Below, one piece after another: positions 17,040-26,610 of a stretch of DNA of 64,000 nucleotides. The notes beneath the pieces were generated by a model. The model was not told the origin of the DNA. It saw only the letters and a list, made by a program, of their open reading frames with translations, and ran no database searches. Origin of the DNA: QHXQ01 sp036389395 (lineage in GTDB: Bacteria > Acidobacteriota > Blastocatellia > Pyrinomonadales > Pyrinomonadaceae); assembly GCA_036389395.1 (NCBI GenBank), contig DASVPY010000058.1, positions 62,001-126,000 of the forward strand, given 5' to 3'. Position numbers and translations under genes: made by a program. Position 1 is the stretch's first letter. Each line of letters begins with the position of its first letter.

Positions 17040-19732
17040 TGACCTGGTGGCAGCGCCTGTTTCGCCGCAAGCGGCAGGAAGCGGAACTCGACAAGGAGTT
17101 GCGCTTCCACCTGGAGCAGCACACGAGCGACCTGATCGCAGAGGGGCACAGTTCCCGTGAGGCGCGGCGGCGCGCGCGGCTCGCGCTCGGCGGGCCGGAA
17201 CAGGTCAAGGAGATGTGCCGCGACGCGCGCGGGACGCGTTGGCTGGCGGACTTGCTGCAAGACCTGCGCTACGGCGTGCGGATACTGGCGAAGCAGCCCG
17301 GCTTCACGGCGGTCGCCGTCTTGGCACTGGCGCTGGGCATCGGCGTGAACACGGCCATCCTGAGCGCGGTGAACGGCTTCGTCCTGCGCCCGCTGCCCGT
17401 GGACGAGCCGGCGGAGTTGATGTCTCCGCGCTGGGGCCGGAAAGTGGACAGGCAGGTCTGGGGCGACTTCGCTTACGCGAACTACGTGGACGTGCGCGAG
17501 CAGAACAAGAGCTTCGCAGACCTCTGTGCGTGGCGCGAAGTTTCGGCGGGCGTCAGCTCCGCCGAGAGCCGTAACGCCGGCGACAGCAGCGAGCGCGCGG
17601 AGGTCGTGTGGGGCGAGTTGGTCAGCGGCAACTACTTCGACGTGCTCGGCGTCCGGCCCGTGCTGGGGCGCGGCTTCCTGCCGGAAGAAGATCGCACGCC
17701 GAACACTCATCCGGTCGCGGTGATCAGCCACGCGTTGTGGCAGCGGCGCTTCAACGCGGATCAGGGCGTCGTGGGCCGGACGATTTACCTGAGCGGCAAC
17801 CCGTACACCGTCATCGGCGTCATGCCGGAGTCGTTTCTCGGCTCGTCATATTATCTACGCCATTCGTTCTGGGTTCCCGTGATGATGGCGCAGAAGTTCG
17901 GCCGGCGCGCCGAGTGGCGGACGGATCGCACCTACGAGCAGTTCAGGCTGTACGGGCGGCTGAAGCCCGGCGTGACGTTGGCGCAGGCGGAGGCGGACTT
18001 GAACGCGGTCGCCAACTCGCTGGGGCAGCTTTACCCCGACGAGGACGCCGACACCAAAATCCAGATCACGACGGAGTTGGACGGGCGTTACGACGCCGCG
18101 ACACAGATGATCAAGTACGGCGCGTTCATGGCCCTGTGCGTCTCCGGGCTGGTGTTGCTGGTGGCGTGCGCCAACGTGGCGAACCTGATGCTGGCGCGGG
18201 CCGTCACGCGCGCCAGGGAGATCGGGATACGCCTGGCGATTGGCGCGAGCCGCGGCCGCATCGTGCGGCAACTGCTGACCGAGAGCGTGCTGCTCTCCGT
18301 GTCGGGCGGCGCGCTCGGCTGGGCGCTCGCGTACTGGGGGACGGACGTGATCCGTGCGAGTTTCCCGCACGTCCCGTACCCGATCAATCTGGACTTCTCG
18401 CCGGACGCTTACGTGTTGAAGTGGATGCTGTTGGTCTCGCTGGCGACCGGCGTGCTCTTCGGACTGGCTCCGGCGTTGCTCGCTTCGCGGGCCGATCTGG
18501 TCGCCGTGATCAAAGGCGGGGAGCCGCCGCCGACGCGCGGGCGGCGGCGCTGGAATCTGCGCGGCGCGCTGGTGGTCGCGCAGGTCACGATCTCCATCGT
18601 CATACTGATCTGCGCGGGGCTGTTCATACGCAGCCTGCGCCAAGTGCTCCAGACCGATCCCGGCTTCCGCACAGACAACCTCGTCACGATGATGATTAAC
18701 CCCAGGCTGCTGGGCTACGACCAGCAGGCCATCTGGCGGTTTTTCCCCGAACTCCTGCGGCGCATCGAGGCGCAGCCCGGCGTGCGCGCGGCCGCGCTGA
18801 CAGACGATCTGCCGCTCACCGTCGGCGACCTCTCGCGCGGCCCCGTCGTGAAGGAGGGCGAGGCCGACCCGCCGCCGAATCAGGGCGTCATCTCCGATTG
18901 CAGTTTCGTCTCGCCGAAGTATTTCGAGACGATGCGGACGCCGCTGGTCTTGGGGCGCGACTTCACGGAGCGCGACGACGCGAACGCGCCGCCCGTCGTG
19001 ATCGTCAACCAGGAGTTCGCGCGCAGACTCTACGGCAGCGCCGAGAACGCGCTGGGGCGGCGCTTCCGCTTCGCGCAGGGCACGCCGCTGATGGAGATCG
19101 TCGGCGTCGCCAAGGACGGTCTTTATCGAACTCTGTACGAAGACCGAAGACCCTACATGTTCCTGCCCGTCTACCAACAGGCGCACGGGGCTGTGACGCT
19201 GCTGATCAGCGCGCAGTCGGCCGCAGACTTACAGGCGGTGGCGGAGGGCGCGCGCCGCGAGATCGCGCGGCTGGACGCACGTCTGCCCGTGGTCGGCGTG
19301 ACGATGGCGGAAGATAACCTGTCCATCGCCTACTGGGGGCCGCGCGTCGCGGCGGGCATGGCGACGACGTTCGGCGTGCTGGCGTTGGTGTTGGCGACGA
19401 TGGGGCTGTACAGCGTGATGACCTACGCCGTCAGTCAGCGCACGCACGAGATCGGCATACGGATGGCGCTCGGCGCGCAAGTCCGCGACGTGCTGCGGCT
19501 GATCGTGGGTCAAGGTGTGCGCCTGGTTCTGCTCGGCATCGCGCTGGGGCTGGCGGGCGCGTTCGCCTTGACGCGCGTGCTGGCGAGCCTGCTGCTGGGC
19601 GTCGGCGCGACCGACGCCGTCACCTTCGTCGGCGTGCCTTTGCTGCTGAGCGCCGTCGCCTTACTCGCCTGCTACATCCCCGCGCGCCGCGCCGCCCGTG
19701 TCGATCCGCTGCTCGCACTGCGCCACGAGTGA
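17039..19732 (+). CDS. MacB/FtsX-type ABC permease of the ADOP group
   Basis: This 897-residue membrane protein has an N-terminal cytosolic helical segment (EAELDKELRFHLEQHTSDL) common in acidobacterial duplicated permeases. A MacB periplasmic core follows, then FtsX permease helices (LMLARAVTRAREIGIRLAIG near residue 390), then a second periplasmic domain and a second FtsX set near the end (SQRTHEIGIRMALGAQVRDV). There is no ATPase domain in it or next to it. The family is linked to efflux or lipoprotein-type mechanotransmission, but no substrate can be assigned. I use ATG 17039, which overlaps the PadR stop; the longer upstream reading frame is only a shadow of padR. The next 289 bases to 20022 show no gene. 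Confidence 0.93.
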   Translation: MTWWQRLFRRKRQEAELDKELRFHLEQHTSDLIAEGHSSREARRRARLALGGPEQVKEMCRDARGTRWLADLLQDLRYGVRILAKQPGFTAVAVLALALGIGVNTAILSAVNGFVLRPLPVDEPAELMSPRWGRKVDRQVWGDFAYANYVDVREQNKSFADLCAWREVSAGVSSAESRNAGDSSERAEVVWGELVSGNYFDVLGVRPVLGRGFLPEEDRTPNTHPVAVISHALWQRRFNADQGVVGRTIYLSGNPYTVIGVMPESFLGSSYYLRHSFWVPVMMAQKFGRRAEWRTDRTYEQFRLYGRLKPGVTLAQAEADLNAVANSLGQLYPDEDADTKIQITTELDGRYDAATQMIKYGAFMALCVSGLVLLVACANVANLMLARAVTRAREIGIRLAIGASRGRIVRQLLTESVLLSVSGGALGWALAYWGTDVIRASFPHVPYPINLDFSPDAYVLKWMLLVSLATGVLFGLAPALLASRADLVAVIKGGEPPPTRGRRRWNLRGALVVAQVTISIVILICAGLFIRSLRQVLQTDPGFRTDNLVTMMINPRLLGYDQQAIWRFFPELLRRIEAQPGVRAAALTDDLPLTVGDLSRGPVVKEGEADPPPNQGVISDCSFVSPKYFETMRTPLVLGRDFTERDDANAPPVVIVNQEFARRLYGSAENALGRRFRFAQGTPLMEIVGVAKDGLYRTLYEDRRPYMFLPVYQQAHGAVTLLISAQSAADLQAVAEGARREIARLDARLPVVGVTMAEDNLSIAYWGPRVAAGMATTFGVLALVLATMGLYSVMTYAVSQRTHEIGIRMALGAQVRDVLRLIVGQGVRLVLLGIALGLAGAFALTRVLASLLLGVGATDAVTFVGVPLLLSAVALLACYIPARRAARVDPLLALRHE

Positions 19733-20021
19733 AGCAGCACCAACGCCGGGCGCGATGAGTGGCCCGTACCGTCCGGCGGCGCGCCCCGCGAAAAAAAATT
19801 GCAGTCGGCGCGCGTTCCTGATTGACAAGCTGGCGAAATTGGCATAAAAGTTCCGCGCTGAGCAGGGAGAAAGTTGGCCGCCTAGAGTCTCGCCCAACAT
19901 TTCAGCACACGCAGGTTCTATCCTTCTGGTTCCTCCCTAGTCACTCCTCGGATACGCACGGCGCACGCAGCGCCGCCGCTTAGCCGTCAGTTTTCCCAAA
20001 GCCGTTAAGGAGACGAAGAGC

Positions 20022-20948
20022 ATGAATAAGACCCGCTTCGCTGTGAAAGCATGTGCTTTCCTCGTGTTCGCCCTTGCCTGCACGTCCGCCGCGCACGCCC
20101 AGGCCTCCCGCACCTGGGTGTCCGGCGTCGGCGACGACGCGAACCCCTGTAGCCGCACCGCCCCCTGCAAGACCTTCGCCGGGGCCATCTCGAAGACGGC
20201 CGACAACGGCGAGATCGACGCGCTGGACCCGGCCGGCTTCGGCGCGGTCACGATCACGAAGGGCATGACCATTGACGGTGGCGCAGGCCAGGTCGCGGGC
20301 ATCGTGTCCAGCCCCAACAGCGGCATCATCATCAACGAAACGTCCAACACGAAGGCGGTCACCCTCCGCAACCTGGACATCAACGGCTTAGGGAGCGGCG
20401 CGAGCGGCATTAGAGTCCTTACCGCACGCGACGTGCACATCGAGAACGTGACGGTCTTCGGCTACACCCAGCACGGCATTGACATCAGTTGGGCCGGGGC
20501 GGGCAACATCAGCGTGTCGGTGCGCAACGTCTCGATCCACGACTGCGGCCAGAACGCCATCAACATGGCCAACACCGGCTCGGGGCAGATCCTCGCCTCC
20601 GTCAGCAACTCGAAGCTCTCGCGTTGCACCAACGGGGTGAGCACAGGCACGCACAGCCGCCTGCTGCTGAGCTTCACCGAAGTGACCCACAACACCAACA
20701 TCGGCCTCAACAACGCGGCCGCCGACTCAATCGTCAACCTCGAAAGCGTGCAGATCAACTACAGTCAGTCGGGCATCGTGTCGTCCGGCGGCTCGGATCG
20801 CATCGTCCGCATCGCCCGGTGTCTGATCACGCAGAACGCGACGGGGTTGAGTATCTCCGGCGGCGGGCTGGTACAGTCGGCCGGCAACAACTTCATCTTC
20901 GGCAACAACACCGACGGCGCTCCGACCTCAACACCCGGCCAGAGCTAA
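20022..20948 (+). CDS. Secreted right-handed parallel beta-helix protein
   Basis: This 308-residue protein has a clear Sec signal peptide (residues 1-27, hydrophobic core ACAFLVFALACTS, cleavage after AHA). The mature start, TWVSGVGDDANPCSRTAPCK, is a recognisable opening of secreted pectate-lyase-like beta-helix proteins. The rest consists of short repeats of alternating hydrophobics with Asn/Gly turns (for example ISVSVRNVSIHDCGQNAINM). I see no polysaccharide lyase catalytic residues, so it may bind rather than cleave glycans. A GGAG ribosome site lies just upstream (ttaaggagacgaagagc). It is followed by two further secreted-protein genes on the same strand. Confidence 0.88.
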   Translation: MNKTRFAVKACAFLVFALACTSAAHAQASRTWVSGVGDDANPCSRTAPCKTFAGAISKTADNGEIDALDPAGFGAVTITKGMTIDGGAGQVAGIVSSPNSGIIINETSNTKAVTLRNLDINGLGSGASGIRVLTARDVHIENVTVFGYTQHGIDISWAGAGNISVSVRNVSIHDCGQNAINMANTGSGQILASVSNSKLSRCTNGVSTGTHSRLLLSFTEVTHNTNIGLNNAAADSIVNLESVQINYSQSGIVSSGGSDRIVRIARCLITQNATGLSISGGGLVQSAGNNFIFGNNTDGAPTSTPGQS

Positions 20949-21198
20949 CGCCCGGCCGGCGTCGCCCTACAGCCCGGCCGCGCCGCCGCCGCACACAGCG
21001 GCGGACATTGGGCACCGGGCCGGCAGGTTTGCGGCACGCCGACGGCGGCCGGCGCGCTCGCGCCACGCGCGCGCACGCCGCCGCGCCGAGGGGCGCGCGC
21101 AGCCGTTCGTCGCCGCGTCGTGCGGGCGCTCAGTCCGCCGCGCCGCGCGGCCGCAGCCTGCGGAAAAGATTGATAGTTTGAGTAAGGAGAAGCGAACT

Positions 21199-24120
21199 AT
21201 GAGGACTCGCACCGGCGCTTTGCTATGCCGCCTGACCAGCCGGATGAGAAGCCGCGCCTTACCCCCGACCCGCGCCGCCAACGGGAGAAGCCGCGCCGCC
21301 TACGGTCGCCGCGGCGCGCTCCTCGCCCTGGTGGCCCTGGCCGCCGTCGTCTCATCATCTTCTTCATCGGCCTTCTTCGCCGGCCGATTCTTGCGCCGCG
21401 CGCTGCCCCCGGCCCCGGCGCAGACCGCCGCACCCGACGCGGCTGACACGCCCAGGGCGGGGCACGGCCTGCTCCCCTGGCGCGCGCCCGGCTTCGCCGC
21501 CGCCCCGCTCGCGCCGCCCGCGCCGCCCGACCCGGCCGGCGAGACCATCACCACCTACGCCGCCGACTGCGTGACCCCGCGGACGACTTTCGCGTTGGGC
21601 GAAACGGTCTGCGCGAAGGTGACGAACGCGCCGCTCGGCGACCGCCCGCGGCGGCGCTTCTCCTGGGTCAACTCCGCCGGCTACATCCTGCGGCTCGCCG
21701 ACATCACGACCGATCCGCAGACCGACAGCTTCACGCTCCCGGCCGACGCCGTCGCCACCCTCGACGGGCAGAGCATAGACAACCGCGGCCAGTGGGCCAT
21801 CAGAACCGAGGACACCGCCGAGATATCCGTGATCGCCGTCACCTACATCACGGTGCGCGACCCGGACAACCCGGCCGCCGACCTCGCCGTCACCAACCTT
21901 GTCAGACCCGGCGCGGCCCAGGTCGCCGCCGGCACTGATGTCGTCTTCGAGACCTACGTCACCAACAACGGCCCCGACACGGCGCAGGGCGTGCAGTTGA
22001 CGACCGACGTGCCGGCCGGCACCTCCTTCGCCGCCGTGGCCCAGAACGCCGGCCCCGTCTTCTCGTGCAGCACGCCGGGCGTCGGCTCCGCCGGCACGAT
22101 CACCTGCGCCATCGCCCGTCTCGCCAAGGGCGACGCCGCGAAACTCGTCTTCACCTACCACGTGGACGGCGGCGCGACGCCGGAGACCGTCATTGACAGC
22201 ACCGCGAGCGTCGGCAGCACGACGCCCGACCGCCACACGCCGGACAACTCTGCCACCGGCACGGCCACCGTCACCGCCACCCCGTGCCGGCTGACGGCCC
22301 CGGCCGACATCAAGACGACCGCCGCCGACGGCGAATCCGGCGCGTACGTCAGCTACGAGCTGCCGGCCACGACGGGCGACTGCGGGCAGCCGACGGTCGG
22401 CGACGAAGGCGAGCCGATCCAGCCGGTCAGTTGCAGCCCCGAGTCCGGCTCGTTCTTCGGCATCGGGACGACTACCGTCACCTGCGTCAGCCCGAACAGC
22501 AACTCGGCGAGCTTCCTCGTCACGGTCGAAAGCCCCGGCGATCTCAGCATCACGCTCAACGGCCAAAGCCCGATCACGCTCGAATGCGGCGCGGACTTCG
22601 GCGATCCGGGCGCGACCGCCACCAACGGCGCGGGCGACAGCATCCCGGTCACGGCCACCGTCTCCGGCTCAGGCTCCATCGACGCGAGCACGCCGCCCGG
22701 CTCGTACACCATCACCTACACGGCCGTTGACGGGCAGCACTCGGTCTCGACGACGCGCGCGGTGAACATCGTGGACACGACGCCGCCCGTGATCTCAATC
22801 ACCGGCGGGAGCCCGCTCACGGTGAGCTGCGGCAAGCCCTTCGTCGATCCGGGCGCGACGGCCGACGACGGCTGCGCCGGCCAGGTCTCGGTCAGCTCGG
22901 CCGGCACCGTGGACACGGACACGCCCGGCACCTACACGATCACCTACACGGCCACCGACCGCAACAACAACACGGCCACGGCCGAGCGCACGGTGATCGT
23001 CAGCAGCGACCAGCCGCCGGACATCACGCTGACGGGCCAGAGCACCATGACCATCGAGTGCGGCTCGACCTTCAGCGATCCGGGCGCGACCGCCGCGGCC
23101 GCCTGCGTCGGGCCCGTGCCCGTCTCCGCGTCCGGCAGCGTGGACACGCACACGCCCGGCACGTACATGATCACCTACACGGCCGACAACAACGGCCACA
23201 CCGCCACGGCGACGCGCACCGTCAAGGTCGTGGACACCACGCCGCCCGTCATCGCGCTCAACGGGGCGGACACGCTGACGGTCGAATGCCACACGGCCTT
23301 CGTCGATCCGGGCGCGACCGCCAGCGACGGCTGCGCCGGCGACGTGTCGGTGACGACCAGCGGCAGCGTGGACACGAACACCCCCGGCTCGTACACGCTG
23401 ACCTATACGGCCCAAGACCCGTCGGGTAATGCGGCCGCCCCGGTCACGCGGACGGTCAACGTGGTGGACACGGCCGCCCCGGTGCTCGCGCTTCTCGGCG
23501 CGAACCCGCTGCTGGTCGATCTCAACGCCACGTTCGTTGATCCGGGCGCGACCGCCAGCGACGGCTGCGCCGGCGACCTGACGAGTCAGATCGTCAGGAC
23601 GGGCAGCGTGGACACGAGTGTGGCGGGCACGTACACGCTCACTTACACGGTGAGCGACGGCGCGGGGCACGTCGTCAGTCGGACGCGCACGGTCAACGTG
23701 GGGGACACCACCCCGCCGACGATCAATGTCAACAACCAGACGCCGTCGCTCTGGCCCGCCAATCACAAGTACCAATCCTTCCGGGTGACGGACTTCGTGA
23801 CGGGCGTGACCGATAACGGCGCGAGCCTCGGCGTGGGCGGCGTGGTCATCGAGAAGGTGACGAGCGACGAGGCCGAGAACGGGCCCGGCTCCGGCAACAC
23901 GACGGCCGACATCGTGCTTGCCGCCGACTGCAAGTCGGTGCAGTTGCGCGCCGAGCGCGAGGGCAACGGCAACGGGCGCGTCTACACGATCACCTTCAAG
24001 GCGCGCGACGCGGCCGGCAACGTCGGGCGCGCCACGTCTAAGGTCGTCGTGCCGCGCAACCCCGGCGAGACGCCTGTGGACGGCGGGGCGCACTACACGG
24101 TCAACGGCAGTTGCCCGTGA
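21199..24120 (+). CDS. Large secreted protein with DUF11 and five DUF5011/HYR Ig-like repeats
   Basis: The 973-residue product has a basic N-terminus and a hydrophobic signal/anchor segment (LLALVALAAVVSSSSSSAFF, about residues 35-55). A DUF11-type domain (around residues 220-335, with TYVTNNGPDTAQGVQLTTDV) follows, then an HYR-like domain. Then come five tandem repeats of about 75-80 residues, each with the pattern sFxDPGATAxDGCAG...GSVDTxTPGTYTITYTA, typical of DUF5011 bacterial Ig folds. A final beta domain includes LWPANHKYQSF. It is probably a surface or secreted adhesion/matrix protein. I chose ATG 21199, which has AAGGAG 10 bases upstream, over TTG 21178. A strong hairpin follows the stop. 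Confidence 0.88.
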   Translation: MRTRTGALLCRLTSRMRSRALPPTRAANGRSRAAYGRRGALLALVALAAVVSSSSSSAFFAGRFLRRALPPAPAQTAAPDAADTPRAGHGLLPWRAPGFAAAPLAPPAPPDPAGETITTYAADCVTPRTTFALGETVCAKVTNAPLGDRPRRRFSWVNSAGYILRLADITTDPQTDSFTLPADAVATLDGQSIDNRGQWAIRTEDTAEISVIAVTYITVRDPDNPAADLAVTNLVRPGAAQVAAGTDVVFETYVTNNGPDTAQGVQLTTDVPAGTSFAAVAQNAGPVFSCSTPGVGSAGTITCAIARLAKGDAAKLVFTYHVDGGATPETVIDSTASVGSTTPDRHTPDNSATGTATVTATPCRLTAPADIKTTAADGESGAYVSYELPATTGDCGQPTVGDEGEPIQPVSCSPESGSFFGIGTTTVTCVSPNSNSASFLVTVESPGDLSITLNGQSPITLECGADFGDPGATATNGAGDSIPVTATVSGSGSIDASTPPGSYTITYTAVDGQHSVSTTRAVNIVDTTPPVISITGGSPLTVSCGKPFVDPGATADDGCAGQVSVSSAGTVDTDTPGTYTITYTATDRNNNTATAERTVIVSSDQPPDITLTGQSTMTIECGSTFSDPGATAAAACVGPVPVSASGSVDTHTPGTYMITYTADNNGHTATATRTVKVVDTTPPVIALNGADTLTVECHTAFVDPGATASDGCAGDVSVTTSGSVDTNTPGSYTLTYTAQDPSGNAAAPVTRTVNVVDTAAPVLALLGANPLLVDLNATFVDPGATASDGCAGDLTSQIVRTGSVDTSVAGTYTLTYTVSDGAGHVVSRTRTVNVGDTTPPTINVNNQTPSLWPANHKYQSFRVTDFVTGVTDNGASLGVGGVVIEKVTSDEAENGPGSGNTTADIVLAADCKSVQLRAEREGNGNGRVYTITFKARDAAGNVGRATSKVVVPRNPGETPVDGGAHYTVNGSCP

Positions 24121-24135
24121 CCTGTGCGTCAGACA

Positions 24136-24174
24136 CCGCCGCGGGGCGCGCGCGCACAGCGCGCCCCGCGGCGG
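24136..24174 (+). terminator. GC-rich hairpin after the Ig-repeat gene
   Basis: Perfect 16-bp arms (24136-24151 and 24159-24174) with a 7-base loop begin 15 bases after the stop at 24120. There is no T tract, so it is a possible factor-assisted terminator or mRNA stabiliser. Confidence 0.55.
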
Positions 24175-24266
24175 CCGCCAACCGCCGTCCGTCCCGTGCC
24201 GCGCCGGTGGCCGGCGCGCGAGGCGGACACTGAGGGCCGCTCTCCCGACCATGAGAGGAGTTTGAT

Positions 24267-24668
24267 ATGAAAGTCGCTGACATGAAAGTCGCACACCTGC
24301 ACCCGGCGCGTAGAGTCGTCCGCCGCCTAACCAGCGTCGTGGCGCTCTGCGCCTTCGCGGCCCTGCCGCTGCTGTCGAGCGCGCGCCCGCCGGCCGCCTC
24401 CATCAACGTGGTGAACAACTCCAGCCGCGAGATCATCCACATCTACCTGGCGCACGCCGACGGCGACGACTGGGGGCCGAACCAGCTCGGCAACGCCAGC
24501 ATCGCGCCGGGCCAGTCGTTCACGCTCGCGAACGTGTCTTGCGACCAGGCCCAGATCAAGGTGGTCGCCGAAGACCAGAACGGCTGTTTCCTCTCGGCCG
24601 TGGTCGCCTGCGGCGGCGACTCCACCTGGTCGCTGACCAACAACACGCCCGCCGACTGCGGTCAATGA
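24267..24668 (+). CDS. Small secreted protein of unknown function
   Basis: This 133-residue protein has a signal peptide (hydrophobic SVVALCAFAALPLLSSA, about residues 22-38) and a compact mature domain starting INVVNNSSREIIHIYLAHAD. The mature part contains DDWGPNQLG, a single conserved-looking SCDQAQIKVVAEDQNGCFL block and further cysteines (NGCF, VACGG, ADCGQ) that could form disulfides. Similar small domains occur in several copies in Acidobacteriota as far as I recall, but no function is known to me. A GAGGAG site precedes ATG 24267; a second in-frame ATG lies 15 bases later. It is the third consecutive secreted-protein gene. Confidence 0.75.
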   Translation: MKVADMKVAHLHPARRVVRRLTSVVALCAFAALPLLSSARPPAASINVVNNSSREIIHIYLAHADGDDWGPNQLGNASIAPGQSFTLANVSCDQAQIKVVAEDQNGCFLSAVVACGGDSTWSLTNNTPADCGQ

Positions 24669-24789
24669 GGACTGGCTGACTAGCCGGCGCGTCAGTGTCG
24701 GCGGCCGGGCAAGTCCTCGGCGAGTGGTTTGGGGATATTTCTCCGCTGCTGGCGGCAGCGCCAGCGCCCGGAATCCGTGCTTCAAAATT

Positions 24790-24837
24790 AACGCCCGTCG
24801 CCGCGGTGTCACCCCCGACACCGCGGCGACGGGCGTT
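24790..24837. repeat. Perfect 21-bp inverted repeat
   Basis: Arms at 24790-24810 and 24817-24837 are perfectly complementary around the loop accccc. On the minus strand the hairpin is followed by a T-rich run (taattttgaag), so it could terminate leftward transcription or act as a folded RNA element. Confidence 0.7.
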
Positions 24838-25188
24838 AGGTCTTAAAGGCGGGGCGTTGGGTGTCCGGGCCCGCGCAAGGGTCTGGACGGCCTTGTTCCG
24901 CGGGTCAGACTCGTCGGGCCTGACTTCCCCCGCGAAGCCGGCAGGCTTTGTCCGAGAGGATTGGCTCTGGGTTGTCGATTTCTTTTTTTGACGTGACATG
25001 CTGCCGGTTCGACTCACCGGGTAGAGAAGCTGCGAGGCCCCGCAACATTAAATCCGCGTTGTCTAGTTCGACGGCTTAGCACAAGAAGCAAAAATTTCAC
25101 AATAAGTAGCGCGGCGTCACAAAAAGTCCGCGTGATCCACCGCCGCCGAACTGGACGATGAATACTATCAAGCGGCAGCAAAAGTAAA

Positions 25189-25218
25189 GGAGAGGGATTC
25201 GTGGCCGAATCCCTCTCC
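25189..25218 (-). terminator. Rho-independent-type terminator for the truncated minus-strand gene
   Basis: Perfect 13-bp arms (25189-25201, 25206-25218) with a 4-base loop lie 28 bases beyond the stop at 25246. On the minus strand the stem is followed by tttacttttg, a usable U-rich tail. Confidence 0.65.
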
Positions 25219-25245
25219 TCAGATTAGGTGAACTGCAGGTAGATG

Positions 25246-25582
25246 TCAGCGCCTCGCCTTTGCCTGCTTTGCAAACTGATCTTCGAGATACCAGCGGCGC
25301 ACCTCGGATGTCAGTTGCCTATACACCTGGGGATCGCGGCCCACCGTATGCGGGTCGTTATTTGCGTTGTCGCTCGCGTTCATAATGGTTCTGACGAGCT
25401 TCGGCCCGTATTCGTCGTAAAACTTTATCGGGTCGGTAAGCCACTCGAAATGACCACCACGTTCAACTAACAGAACGCGAAAACCTGAAATGAGCGGAAT
25501 CGCCAGCCCCTTGTCGATGACTGCATCGCCGAGTTTCGGGCCGTTCTCCGGGTCGAGCCAATAATAAGTCGCCTTACTCTTA
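25246..25582 (-). pseudogene. 3' fragment of an unknown gene cut by the IS630-type element
   Basis: Reading the minus strand from the IS edge gives about 110 open residues with convincing protein character and no internal stop. They begin KATYYWLDPENGPKLGD, pass GFRVLLVERGGHFEWLTDPI, and end FAKQAKARR before TGA at 25246. No start codon is available: the frame runs into the inserted element at 25583. Beyond the element the same strand lies antisense to another gene, so the N-terminal part is lost or was moved. I do not recognise the family. The fragment retains its own terminator hairpin, which supports it having been a real gene. Confidence 0.65.
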
Positions 25583-26594
25583 GAGCAGTTTTCAGTTGAG
25601 TAGCAGGCACAAGCCAGCTACCTTATCGCGCATGAACGCTTACTCCTCCGACCTGCGCGAGCGGATCGCCCAGGCTTACGACGAAGGCGCCGGCTCGCAG
25701 CGCGCCCTCGCCGCCCGCTTCCGCGTCAGCCGCACCTTCGTCGAGCGCCTGCTGCGCCGCCGCCGCGAGACCGGCAGCCTCGCGGCACTCCCGCGCTCGG
25801 GCGGCCAGCGCTCAGCCCTCGACGCGGCGGCTTTGCGGCTCGTGGCGCGGCTCGTCCGTGCGCAGAACGACCTGACGCTCTCGGGGTTATGCGACCTCGT
25901 CGAGCGCGAGCGCGGCTTGCGTGTCTCGGTCCCGACCACGCACCGGGCGGTGGTGCGCCTCGGGCTGCGCACAAAAAAAGACGCTGCACGCTTCTGAGCG
26001 CGACACGCCGCGCGTCCGCTCCCTGCGCGCGTGGTTCCGCAAGCGCGCCGAGCGCCTCAACCCGCGCCGCCTGCTCTTCCTCGACGAGTCAGGCGTCAAC
26101 CTCGCCATGACGCGGCTGCACGGGCGGGCGCCCCGTGGTGAGCGGGTCGTGGGCAGCGCGCCACAGAACTACGGCGCGGGAGTCACGCTGGTGGCCGCGC
26201 TCGGCTCGCGCGGCGTGCGGGCGGCGATGAGCGTTGACGGCCCGACCGACACCGAGGTGCTGGTCTCGTTCATCCGCGAGGTGCTCGCCCCGCGCCTGCG
26301 CCGCGGCGACACCCTGGTGATGGATAACCTCTCGGTACATAAGACCCCGCGAGTGCGCGAGGCGGTCAGGCTCGCCGGGGCCGAGTTGTTATACCTACCG
26401 CCGTACTCGCCCGACCTGAGCCCGGTCGAGCGGTGCTGGTCGAAGCTCAAGGCGTGGCTCCGCAAGGCCAAGGCGCGGACGCGGGAGTCGTTGGGCGATG
26501 CGCTCGCGGAAGGCTTCGCCGCGGTCACCGAGCAGGATGCAAAGAACTGGTTCAGACACTGCGGCTATGCCTTACGCTGAGATGAAAACTGCTC
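25583..26594 (+). mobile_element. IS630-family insertion sequence with TA target duplication
   Basis: The element is 1012 bp with 12-bp terminal inverted repeats gagcagttttca (25583-25594, and inverted at 26583-26594). Each end is flanked by TA (25581-25582 and 26595-26596), the target and duplication used by IS630/Tc1-type elements. It holds one transposase gene in two frames. Its GC content is high, like the backbone. It separates the truncated gene at 25246 from the small gene at 26611. Confidence 0.9.
25632..26580 (+). CDS. IS630-type transposase in two overlapping frames (frameshift at A7)
   Basis: The first frame (25632-25997) encodes the helix-turn-helix part: LAARFRVSRTFVERLLRRRR and a second HTH ending GLRTKKDAARF. 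The second frame (usable from 25972 to 26580) encodes the DDE domain: LLFLDESGVNLAMTR (first Asp), VMDNLSVHKTP (second Asp) and LPPYSPDLSPVERCWSKLK (Glu). The frames meet at a run of seven A (25973-25979). A +1 or -2 shift, or slippage that drops one A, would give a continuous protein of roughly 315 residues. Many IS630 relatives use such slippage, so this may be programmed rather than a mutation. All catalytic residues are present. Confidence 0.88.
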
Positions 26595-26610
26595 TAAAAG
26601 TCCGAAAGAG

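Larger units (their letters stand above)
24669..25245. other. Non-coding stretch with two hairpins, edge of the mobile region
   Basis: No convincing gene is present. The left part is GC-rich like the backbone; from about 25025 it turns AT-richer (acaagaagcaaaaatttcac), marking the boundary of the IS/integron region. It holds a perfect 21-bp inverted repeat (24790-24837) and a terminator-like hairpin (25189-25218). A short T-arm-like hairpin near 25003-25020 has no tRNA around it. Confidence 0.7.

Noticed and set aside
24695..24991. 98-codon frame in the gap after the small secreted protein
   Set aside because: It crosses a perfect 21-bp hairpin and has no ribosome site or domain.
25003..25020. 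T-arm-like hairpin (ccggttcgactcaccgg) suggesting a tRNA or attachment site
   Set aside because: No acceptor, D or anticodon arms can be built from the upstream sequence; it is too short to call.
25243..25470. Plus-strand 75-codon frame
   Set aside because: The minus strand at the same place reads as a better protein fragment with its own terminator, so the plus frame is its shadow.
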